DNA of 5,019 nucleotides from CAJGDV01 sp036667875 (GCA_036667875.1 JAVWTD010000058.1:1-5019); one strand, 5' to 3'. Shown: positions 1 to 5,019, counted from the stretch's first letter. The notes: generated from the sequence alone by a model not told the origin. A program made the numbers and translations.

Positions 1-2
1 AA

Positions 3-524
3 TTAAGAAAATGAAAAAGTAATAATAAGAGCAATGGTTTTACTAATTTTATGGCTTATTGTAGAATACAATAAGCTTATTAGAAATATCATTGATAATA
101 TTTTTAGAAATTGAAAAGTAATAGATAGAACTGTTTTTAAATCAAAATAAAAGCCTGTATTTTTTGTTAAATTTATTGATATAAAAAAGATGAGCATAAA
201 TTCTAAATAATACATTATATTGTTTAAAAAACTTGTTACAATCTGAGAAATAATTATTTTTTTACGATCATCAAATCTTAGTAAAACATGTATATTATTT
301 TCAAAATATTTATAGTTAGTTATAGTAATGAATAGAAATGATGGAAAGATTATCATAACTAAATATGTAGGATTTTGTAATATATTTTTTATTATTTCTA
401 AGTATGATTGATTTAAATATTGATTTCCTATAAAAAGTGTTCCCATAAAAAGATATAGAAATGAAATTTTAAATTCAATTTTTTTTGTAATTATTTTATA
501 TATTTGTAGAGATAAATTAATCAT
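3..524 (-). CDS. Membrane protein, probable ABC-2-type permease subunit (173 aa, possibly cut short by a frameshift)
   Basis: This is a very hydrophobic protein with membrane segments near residues 19-38, 52-70, 99-119 and 131-153. A fifth begins at about 162 and is cut by the stop codon after only 11-12 residues. Between segments 2 and 3 a charged stretch (RFDDRKK, residues 83-89) is followed by an amphipathic region, as in the cytoplasmic coupling region of ABC-2-type permeases; that family likeness is inferred. The start is well supported. GGGGAGG lies four bases before the ATG, and the ATG overlaps the TGA of the 265-aa gene by 4 nt (ATGA), which points to translational coupling and a joint complex. 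The TAA at 5-3 comes just after a T5 run (14-18 on the plus strand). One extra T would let the hydrophobic helix continue to the window edge, so the gene may be a frameshifted longer permease. I do not recognise a named family. Confidence 0.7.
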   Translation of the reverse strand: MINLSLQIYKIITKKIEFKISFLYLFMGTLFIGNQYLNQSYLEIIKNILQNPTYLVMIIFPSFLFITITNYKYFENNIHVLLRFDDRKKIIISQIVTSFLNNIMYYLEFMLIFFISINLTKNTGFYFDLKTVLSITFQFLKILSMIFLISLLYSTISHKISKTIALIITFSFS

Positions 525-1318
525 AATTCCTCCCCTAAAAAATCTTTTTTTCTATAACTATAATAAAGAATGATATTTATAATTATAAAATATATAGAAG
601 TATGTAGTACTGACCTTAATATAGTTGATTGTACATAGTATCCTTCATAAAAATTAATGTTTAAACAGTACTCAATTAAATGTGTATTTCCTATTATTTT
701 AGATATAATTATAAGTGTATTTCCAACAATAAAATTAATAGCATTTATTACTAAAAATGTAAGCAGAATTGTTTGAATATGCTTTTTAACTTTTTTTAAA
801 ATTATTAATGAAATATTTGCTATATTTATAATATACATAATCAAACTAATGAATGATAATAATAAAAAAATATAGGGTGAACTTACTGAATCGTAATAAA
901 AATCAATTTTAGGGTCATAATAGTTATCAAAAATTATAGTCTTAGAAAATAAAACTTGACCTATTATAAAAGTTACAAAATACAATATTAAGAATGGTAT
1001 AATTGCTTTCAAATAAGAAGATATAAAGTTTCTTTTTATCATTTTTTTATACCCTATTCTCATTGTTTCATCTTTACACAAAGAACCGTTTATTTTGTGT
1101 GCAAATTCGTTTATTGTTAAATAAGAAATAAATATCGGAGACAAAAACATAATTAAACTTCCAAGTCCATAATGAAGAATATAGTTCCAAAATGAAAATG
1201 CATTAACTTCATTTAAATAATAAGTACTTTCAAAAAAACTATATATATTTATTGAAATCAATAGAAGTATAATTAGAAAAATTAGCAAAAAATCTTTAGA
1301 AAATATAATTTTTTTCAT
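521..1318 (-). CDS. Six-segment membrane protein, probable ABC-2-type permease (265 aa)
   Basis: This is an integral membrane protein with about six predicted segments, near residues 10-28, 50-69, 103-124, 149-174, 181-206 and 237-254. A short cytoplasmic N-terminus (MKKIIFSKDF) precedes segment 1, and a charged tail (YRKKDFLGEEL) follows segment 6. The basic loop between segments 2 and 3 (residues 70-102, containing KKMIKRNF) would sit inside the cell. Six segments with such a loop fit permeases that pair with a separate ATP-binding subunit, but no ATPase is in view and the assignment rests on topology alone. The ATG has a strong GGAGG seven bases upstream. The gene starts 39 bp after the secreted-protein gene with no terminator between them, and its stop overlaps the next membrane gene, so the three are probably one transcript. 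It could instead be an immunity protein or another kind of membrane protein. Its base composition is clearly more AT-rich than hisS or aspS. Confidence 0.8.
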   Translation of the reverse strand: MKKIIFSKDFLLIFLIILLLISINIYSFFESTYYLNEVNAFSFWNYILHYGLGSLIMFLSPIFISYLTINEFAHKINGSLCKDETMRIGYKKMIKRNFISSYLKAIIPFLILYFVTFIIGQVLFSKTIIFDNYYDPKIDFYYDSVSSPYIFLLLSFISLIMYIINIANISLIILKKVKKHIQTILLTFLVINAINFIVGNTLIIISKIIGNTHLIEYCLNINFYEGYYVQSTILRSVLHTSIYFIIINIILYYSYRKKDFLGEEL

Positions 1319-1337
1319 AGTATTTCCTCCATAAAAG

Positions 1338-1352
1338 TTAGAAGGGTATAAT
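1338..1352. repeat. Inverted repeat, gene-distal arm (pairs with 1813-1828)
   Basis: TTAGAAGGGTATAAT at 1338-1352 is the reverse complement of the 1813-1828 arm except for one extra base there, including a perfect 10-bp core TTAGAAGGGT. This arm lies in the 39-bp gap between the secreted-protein gene and the 265-aa membrane gene, just upstream of the latter's ribosome binding site. The two arms bracket the whole secreted-protein gene. Confidence 0.65.
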
Positions 1353-1357
1353 CATTA

Positions 1358-1786
1358 TTAACCGCTTACATTTCCTGTTGTAATCCAGTTTGCCTTAGTA
1401 ATTTTAGTATCTGTAATATAATTCCATTTTGATCTTATAATTAAATGAAAATTACCTGCCGCTACAACAAAGATTGGTGAAGTATTCCCATCAGTAAGTA
1501 TAGTCGTTTTTCCATTTTTTAAATACTTTGTTGTCGTATTATCTTGAGTTGGACTTGTTTTAAAAAGTTGAACATCTAATTCATTACTTATAGATACATC
1601 TCTAATTTCGTGATTTGAAATAGAATAAGAATCAATATATTTTGATGGCGTTTGATATCCCCATCCATTTCCAGGAACTAACTTATTTTGAATTGTAAAT
1701 ATAGTAGTTATACCGGCAAGGACATTATTTTTATTCATTATTATTGTTAATAATAGAACAAAAAATAGGTATTTTACTCTTTTCAT
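1358..1786 (-). CDS. Small secreted protein of unknown function with Sec signal peptide (142 aa)
   Basis: I do not recognise this family. The N-terminus is a classic signal peptide: basic MKRVK, a hydrophobic core at residues 6-17, then NKNN and a signal peptidase I site V-L-A just before G25. No lipobox cysteine is visible, so release from the membrane is expected. The mature part would be about 118 residues. It has no cysteine, no further membrane segment and no LPxTG-like anchor. It is rich in Thr, Ser, Asn and Ile in alternating patterns that suggest beta strands, with tryptophans at 42, 121 and 134 and a SISN tetrapeptide at residues 55-58 and 65-68. It is first in an operon with two membrane proteins. 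A bacteriocin-like or signalling product handled by those proteins is possible but unproven. The start is set by AGGAG six bases upstream, and that ribosome binding site is tandemly duplicated. Confidence 0.85.
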   Translation of the reverse strand: MKRVKYLFFVLLLTIIMNKNNVLAGITTIFTIQNKLVPGNGWGYQTPSKYIDSYSISNHEIRDVSISNELDVQLFKTSPTQDNTTTKYLKNGKTTILTDGNTSPIFVVAAGNFHLIIRSKWNYITDTKITKANWITTGNVSG

Positions 1787-1790
1787 AGTA

Positions 1791-1812
1791 TTCTCCTCTC
1801 ATTCTCCTCTCA
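1791..1812 (-). repeat. Tandem 11-bp duplication carrying the Shine-Dalgarno of the secreted-protein gene
   Basis: The unit TGAGAGGAGAA occurs twice, exactly and back to back, at 1812-1802 and 1801-1791 on the minus strand. Each copy holds an AGGAG core. The copy nearer the gene is six bases from the ATG at 1786, an ideal distance, while the other is 17 bases away. The duplication is read directly from the sequence. Any effect on translation or variation in copy number is inference. Confidence 0.9.
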
Positions 1813-1828
1813 ATTATTACCCTTCTAA
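1813..1828. repeat. Inverted repeat, promoter-proximal arm (pairs with 1338-1352)
   Basis: ATTATTACCCTTCTAA at 1813-1828 matches the reverse complement of 1338-1352 over 15 bases with a single 1-base bulge. It lies between the predicted -10 box and the duplicated Shine-Dalgarno units, at about the predicted 5' end of the mRNA. Pairing of the two arms in the RNA would join the 5' leader to the intercistronic region. Confidence 0.65.
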
Positions 1829-1832
1829 TATA

Positions 1833-1861
1833 ATAGTATCATAATAATTAATTGTTTTCAA
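1833..1861 (-). promoter_or_regulatory. Promoter of the secreted-protein/permease operon
   Basis: On the minus strand, TTGAAA (1861-1856) and TACTAT (1838-1833) are separated by exactly 17 bp, giving a sigma-A-type promoter with a good -35 and a fair -10. It lies just after the aspS terminator and before the first gene of the accessory operon, so that operon is likely transcribed independently of hisS-aspS. The start of transcription would be near 1826. The region is so AT-rich that other -10-like hexamers exist. Confidence 0.6.
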
Positions 1862-1867
1862 TCAATT
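1846..1867. repeat. Near-palindrome over the -35 box of the accessory operon
   Basis: Two 9-bp arms, AATTAATTG (1846-1854) and CAATCAATT (1859-1867), are inverted repeats with one mismatch and a 4-bp TTTT centre. They cover the -35 hexamer of the predicted promoter. No T-tract follows on either strand, so it is not an obvious terminator. The position would suit an operator, but chance inverted repeats are common in such AT-rich DNA. Confidence 0.4.
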
Positions 1868-1870
1868 ATG

Positions 1871-1902
1871 AAAAAAAATAAAACTAATTATCTAGTTTTA
1901 TT
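1871..1902 (-). terminator. Intrinsic terminator of the hisS-aspS operon, overlapping the aspS stop codon
   Basis: On the minus strand a perfect 10-bp stem, AATAAAACTA (1902-1893) with TAGTTTTATT (1886-1877), encloses the 6-base loop GATAAT and runs into a T8 tract (1878-1871). The last codons of aspS form the 5' arm and loop, and the TAG stop (1886-1884) lies in the 3' arm. There is no T-tract on the other side, so it works only for minus-strand transcription. The stem is all A-T except for one G-C pair. Confidence 0.85.
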
Positions 1903-3473
1903 CCTAATTCTTTAAGTTGTTTATTATCAACATAGTTTGGTGCTTCACTCATTAAGTCAGACGCACTAGCAGTTTTAGGAAATGCTATAACGTCTCTTAT
2001 ATTATTTGATTTTATTAATAGCATTACTAATCTTTCTAGACCTAAAGCTATTCCTCCATGTGGGGGTGTTCCATATTTTAAAGCATCAACAAAGAAACCA
2101 AATTTCTTTTCTATATCTTCTTTTGATATTTCTAAAGCTTCAAACATTTTTTCCTGAACTTGTTCATTATGAATTCTTATACTTCCTCCACCTGCTTCAT
2201 AACCATTACAAACGATATCATAAGCTTTTGAATAACAATTTTTTTTGTCGGTTAAAAGTTTTTCAATATCTTCATCGTTTGGTGCTGTAAATGGGTGATG
2301 ACAAGCAACAAATCTGTTTTCTTCTTCTGAATAATCAAAGGATGGAAAATCAGTTACCCATAAGAATTTATAACTATTTTCATTAATTAAATTTAAATCA
2401 CGACCAATTTTTAGTCTTAAAGCTCCAAGTGAAGTTTTAACAACTTCATATTTATCTGCTACTATAAATATTAAATCATTTTCTTCAAGAGATAATTTTT
2501 TCTTTAATTCTTCTATTTCAGTTATTCCTTTTATTGAACCACTTAATGTATTATCAGCAAATTTTAAATATGCTAATCCTTTTGCTTTATAAGTTTTAAC
2601 ATATTCTGTTAATTTATCAATTTCTTTTCTAGAAAATTTTGAAGCAGCATTTTTTACTACTAAGCAGTTAATGATTCCGTTACTTTCTAATGTGTTTTTA
2701 AAAATCATTAATTCTGAGTTTTCAAAAATATTAGTTATATTATTTATTTTCATATCCATTCTTAAATCAGGTTTGTCAGAGCCATAGTATTCCATAGCGT
2801 CAACATATTTCATTCTCATAAGTGGTAATTTTATATCATAATTTATAACATCTTTGAAAACTTTTTTAAATAAACCTTCAGTCATATTCATGATGTCTTC
2901 TTGGTCTACAAAACTCATTTCCATGTCTATTTGAGTAAATTCTGGTTGACGGTCTGCTCTTAGGTCTTCATCTCTAAAACATCTTGCTACTTGATAGTAT
3001 TTTTCAAATCCACCTATCATAAGAAGTTGTTTAAATATTTGAGGTGATTGNNNNNNNNNNNNNNNNNNNNNNNNNNNNNNNNNNNNNNNNNNNNNNNNNN
3101 NNNNNNNNNNNNNNNNNNNNNNNNNNNNNNNNNNNNNNNNNNNNNNNNNNTCAGTAATTTCAAATGGTAAATCTATTGAGGTACTTAATACTTCAAGATT
3201 TTTTACTTCAACTTCAATTTCACCAGTTGGCATATTATTATTTGATGATTCTCTTTTTAGGATGACGCCAGTTACTTTGATTACAGATTCATTTTTTAAA
3301 GATGATGAAATTTCATAAAATTTGTTTTCTGGTCTAACAATTAGTTGCATTAATCCACTTCTATCTCTTAAATCGATAAATATTAATCCCCCTAAATTTC
3401 TTTTTTTATTTACCCATCCTCTTAGAGATACTTCTTCTCCAACATTATTAATATTATAATTTGTATTAGGCAT
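1884..3473 (-). CDS. aspS: Aspartyl-tRNA synthetase, interrupted by a 100-N assembly gap
   Basis: Class II synthetase that charges tRNA-Asp with aspartate in the cytoplasm. Numbered from the ATG at 3473 with the gap counted as 34 residues, it shows an N-terminal OB-fold anticodon-binding domain (GWVNKKRNLGGLIFIDLRDR, near 19-38), motif 2 with CFRDED and Arg167, the bacterial-type insertion domain (roughly 240-370), HHPF (His392/393), GGGSIRIHN with the presumed aspartate-binding Arg433, and motif 3 GLERL (Arg481). Leu27 matches E. coli Leu30, a residue usual in discriminating AspRS (inference). Another ATG at 3482 overlaps hisS by 8 nt but touches GGAG with no spacer. The ATG at 3473 has AGGAG nine bases upstream and is preferred. 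The gap (3051-3150) removes motif 1 and the start of the catalytic domain. About 80 residues are expected there against the E. coli and B. subtilis enzymes, so the gap length is a placeholder although the frame is kept. Confidence 0.96.
   Translation of the reverse strand: MPNTNYNINNVGEEVSLRGWVNKKRNLGGLIFIDLRDRSGLMQLIVRPENKFYEISSSLKNESVIKVTGVILKRESSNNNMPTGEIEVEVKNLEVLSTSIDLPFEITXXXXXXXXXXXXXXXXXXXXXXXXXXXXXXXXXXQSPQIFKQLLMIGGFEKYYQVARCFRDEDLRADRQPEFTQIDMEMSFVDQEDIMNMTEGLFKKVFKDVINYDIKLPLMRMKYVDAMEYYGSDKPDLRMDMKINNITNIFENSELMIFKNTLESNGIINCLVVKNAASKFSRKEIDKLTEYVKTYKAKGLAYLKFADNTLSGSIKGITEIEELKKKLSLEENDLIFIVADKYEVVKTSLGALRLKIGRDLNLINENSYKFLWVTDFPSFDYSEEENRFVACHHPFTAPNDEDIEKLLTDKKNCYSKAYDIVCNGYEAGGGSIRIHNEQVQEKMFEALEISKEDIEKKFGFFVDALKYGTPPHGGIALGLERLVMLLIKSNNIRDVIAFPKTASASDLMSEAPNYVDNKQLKELGIKLDN
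3051..3150. other. Assembly gap of 100 N inside aspS
   Basis: Exactly 100 undetermined bases, a usual placeholder length. The coding flanks end at LPFEIT plus the bases GA of a split codon (Asp or Glu) and resume at QSPQIFKQ. In E. coli and B. subtilis AspRS, as I recall their sequences, about 80 residues lie between these points, so roughly 240 bases are probably missing rather than 100. Confidence 0.98.
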
Positions 3474-3474
3474 A

Positions 3475-4752
3475 TTATTCATCTCCTTTTATAAATTCAT
3501 CTAAGAAGTCTATTACTTCTGCTTCTTTTATTTTGTATTCTTCTTTTGTTTTATTGTTTTTTATTGTTAGTGTTTTGTTTTTAATTTCTTCTTCTCCAAT
3601 TATTATAATGAATTCTGCCTTTAATCTGTCTGCTTGTTTAAAGTTATTAGTAAGTTTTCTAGACATATAATCCATTTCCACTGTAAACCCATTTAGGCGT
3701 AAACTTTGAGTAAGACCCATTGCATAAGATTGTTCCTCTTCACTCATAGGAATAATATAAGCATTTACTGTGTCACTAATTGGAAGTTCTATAGCCTCAG
3801 CATTAATAGCGTTTAATAATCTTTCTAATCCAAGTGCAAATCCAACACCACTTATTTCAGGTCCACCAATAGCACTTATTAGTCCGTTATATCTTCCTCC
3901 ACCACATAGTACATTATTGCTTCCAAACCCTTTAATATCTGCTTCTACTTCAAAAACGGTATGAGTGTAATAGTCTAAACCTCTTACAATACCAGGGTTA
4001 ACTATATAATCTATGTCAAGTGCATCAAGAGCTTCTTTTACTTTTGTAAAATGATCTTTTGAAACTTGATTTAAGTAATCAATTGTTTTTGGTGCTGTTT
4101 TCATAATTTCATTTGAGGCGTCTATTTTGCAATCAAGTATTCTTAATGGGTTTTTAAGAAATCTTTCTTGACAGTCACTACAAAGATTATTTATATGTGG
4201 CTTAAAATGATTAATTAAGGCTTCTTTATAATTCTCTCTTGATTCTTTGTCTCCTAGAGTGTTGATATTTACTTTAATTCCTTTTAAACCTATTAATTTA
4301 TAGAAATTTACAGGTATTGATATTACCTCAGCGTCTATGTTTGGTGAGTCACTACCAAATACTTCTACTCCTATTTGATAAAATTCTCTAAATCGTCCTG
4401 ATTGTGGTCTTTCATATCTGTACATAGGTCCATAGTACCAGCATTTAACGGGCATACTGTATGTTCCATACATTTTATTTTCAACAAAACTACGGCACAT
4501 TCCTGCTGTTCCTTCTGGTCTTAAAGTCATTTTTCTTTCACTTCTATCTAAGAAGTCATAAGTTTCTTTTGTTACTACATCTGTTGTTTCACCTACTGCT
4601 CGATTAAATAAATCACTGTTTTCAAATACTGGTGTTCTAAAATATTCGTAGTTATATTTTTCCATAAGTGATTTCATTAATTGTTCAATATATAAAATTT
4701 GTTTTGAATTTTGTCCATACACATCGTATGTTCCTTTTGGTTTTTGTATCAT
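3475..4752 (-). CDS. hisS: Histidyl-tRNA synthetase
   Basis: Class II synthetase that attaches histidine to tRNA-His in the cytoplasm. At 425 aa it has the usual bacterial length and appears complete. Visible features in order are the N-terminal KPKGTYDV (4-11), LRPEGTAG (77-84), motif 2 YGPMYRYERPQSGRFREFYQ (107-126) with Arg112, the HisRS-specific peptide VRGLDYYTHTVFE (256-268) whose Arg257 corresponds to the catalytic arginine of the family, GGGRYNGL (284-291), motif 3 GFALGLERLL (304-313), and a C-terminal anticodon-binding domain (about 330-420). Those peptides distinguish it from the HisZ paralogue, which lacks the catalytic set. The ATG has GGAAGG eight bases upstream and follows the T-box terminator by 20 bases. 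Its TAA is one base before the preferred aspS start, so the pair is co-transcribed and probably translationally coupled. The leader indicates control by uncharged tRNA-Asp. Confidence 0.98.
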   Translation of the reverse strand: MIQKPKGTYDVYGQNSKQILYIEQLMKSLMEKYNYEYFRTPVFENSDLFNRAVGETTDVVTKETYDFLDRSERKMTLRPEGTAGMCRSFVENKMYGTYSMPVKCWYYGPMYRYERPQSGRFREFYQIGVEVFGSDSPNIDAEVISIPVNFYKLIGLKGIKVNINTLGDKESRENYKEALINHFKPHINNLCSDCQERFLKNPLRILDCKIDASNEIMKTAPKTIDYLNQVSKDHFTKVKEALDALDIDYIVNPGIVRGLDYYTHTVFEVEADIKGFGSNNVLCGGGRYNGLISAIGGPEISGVGFALGLERLLNAINAEAIELPISDTVNAYIIPMSEEEQSYAMGLTQSLRLNGFTVEMDYMSRKLTNNFKQADRLKAEFIIIIGEEEIKNKTLTIKNNKTKEEYKIKEAEVIDFLDEFIKGDE

Positions 4753-4772
4753 ATTATCTACCTTCCTTAAAT

Positions 4773-4830
4773 AAAAAAATCTATAAATATAAGGGCGTTT
4801 TAACGCGGTACCACCTTACTTTATAGATTT
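4773..4830 (-). terminator. T-box-controlled intrinsic terminator ahead of hisS
   Basis: AAATCTATAAA (4830-4820) pairs perfectly with TTTATAGATTT (4787-4777), and inside it TAAGG (4818-4814) can pair with CCTTA (4794-4790). A T7 tract (4779-4773) follows. The left arm and the T-box share bases, so antiterminator and terminator exclude each other. A weaker hairpin, ATAGAT (4843-4838) with ATCTAT (4828-4823), also competes for the left arm. Confidence 0.92.
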
Positions 4831-4966
4831 TATCTACATCTATTTTCTTTAACGCAGAATTACGATTATTTAGCGTTTGATGTCTTCTTTATAACTCCTT
4901 TACTGATTCTCAGCTTTTATCAGTTCTCTTTTGAAATTCATTATAAGTACTCTTTCAAACAAATAC
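4773..4966 (-). promoter_or_regulatory. T-box riboswitch leader of hisS-aspS, specifier GAC (Asp)
   Basis: The conserved T-box AAGGTGGTACCGCG is at 4817-4804, just before the terminator's 3' half. Stem I can be drawn by hand: GTTTGA (4960-4955) pairs with TCAAAC (4880-4875), and TTATAA (4946-4941) with TTATAA (4894-4889). Between them is an 8+8-base internal loop with the usual AGTA on the 5' side (4951-4948) and AGAAGACA on the 3' side. The triplet in the specifier position, followed by a purine and the lower helix, is GAC (4884-4882), an aspartate codon. A distal hairpin CTGAT/ATCAG (4923-4919, 4907-4903) follows an AGAGAAC stretch (4929-4923). Uncharged tRNA-Asp should stabilise the antiterminator and turn on both synthetase genes. 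Confidence 0.93.
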
Positions 4967-4972
4967 AACTAT

Positions 4973-5001
4973 AATTTACCATTAAATCTACTATTTGTCA
5001 A
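4973..5001 (-). promoter_or_regulatory. Promoter of the hisS-aspS operon
   Basis: On the minus strand, a consensus -35 TTGACA (5001-4996) is followed after 17 bp by TAAATT (4978-4973), a fair -10. The predicted start near 4966 lies a few bases before the 5' arm of the T-box Stem I (4960), as expected for such leaders. An alternative TATAGT at 4973-4968 would need a 22-bp spacer and is less likely. Confidence 0.75.
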
Positions 5002-5019
5002 TAGTCTAAATAGATAGTA

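Noticed and set aside
1358..1786. Lactococcin 972-type bacteriocin assignment for the 142-aa protein
   Set aside because: The secreted peptide and transporter layout is suggestive, but the mature sequence is longer and I cannot find the family's characteristic pattern, so no named family is claimed.
1731..1802. 23-codon frame starting at the ATG at 1802-1800 between the duplicated Shine-Dalgarno units (leader-peptide candidate)
   Set aside because: Its AGGAG core is only one base from that ATG, too close for initiation, and the ATG is created by the junction of the 11-bp repeat. It then overlaps the secreted-protein gene out of frame.
1338..1828. Small mobile element bounded by the 15-bp inverted repeats
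   Set aside because: No flanking direct duplication is visible, no transposase is present, and one arm overlaps the likely transcription start, so a regulatory or RNA-pairing role seems more likely.
2006..2290. Plus-strand open frame of 94 codons inside aspS
   Set aside because: It lies wholly within the conserved catalytic C-terminal half of AspRS on the other strand and has a low-complexity Leu/Phe/His-rich translation, so it is a shadow frame.
3770..3964. Plus-strand open frame of 64 codons inside hisS
   Set aside because: It is antisense to the HisRS catalytic peptides and motif 3; the Pro/Leu/Ser-rich product is a shadow of that conserved coding.
3475..4752. HisZ (regulatory HisRS paralogue) instead of HisRS
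   Set aside because: The HisRS-specific peptide with Arg257, intact motifs 2 and 3, and the C-terminal anticodon-binding domain are all present.

Overview
The window looks like chromosomal DNA of a very AT-rich Bacillota, most likely class Bacilli. The reasons are the low GC content, strong AGGAG-type ribosome binding sites, a T-box leader, and the order hisS-aspS, which is typical of that group. TGA acts as a stop codon, because the TGA ending the 265-aa gene overlaps the well-placed start of the next gene. This argues against a Mycoplasma-type code. The finer lineage cannot be named from this sequence. A run of exactly 100 N at 3051-3150 suggests a scaffolded draft or metagenome assembly (inference).

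All genes lie on the minus strand, so the window is read from right to left. At the right end (about 5001-4753) are a promoter and a T-box leader with an intrinsic terminator. They control hisS (histidyl-tRNA synthetase, 4752-3475) and aspS (aspartyl-tRNA synthetase, 3473-1884), which are separated by one base. The leader can be folded by eye. Its specifier loop presents GAC, an aspartate codon, so the pair should respond to uncharged tRNA-Asp. The assembly gap removes an internal part of aspS. A strong intrinsic terminator straddles the aspS stop codon and closes this operon.

A second, accessory operon follows at 1861-3. It has its own promoter and begins with a 142-aa protein that carries a clear Sec signal peptide. 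Next come a 265-aa membrane protein with about six membrane segments and a 173-aa membrane protein, joined by a 4-nt ATGA overlap. The two membrane proteins look like the permease half of an ABC-2-type transporter. No ATPase gene is in the window; if there is one, it would lie beyond position 1. The 173-aa protein stops in the middle of a membrane helix just after a T homopolymer, so a frameshift is suspected. I recognise no named family for these three proteins. A secreted peptide or bacteriocin with a dedicated exporter or immunity transporter is a hypothesis only.

The accessory operon also has unexplained DNA features: a tandemly duplicated Shine-Dalgarno unit before the secreted-protein gene, a 15-bp inverted repeat flanking that gene, and a near-palindrome over its -35 box. 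No tRNA, rRNA, CRISPR array or insertion sequence was seen. No gene-free stretch outside the hisS leader exceeds 100 bases.
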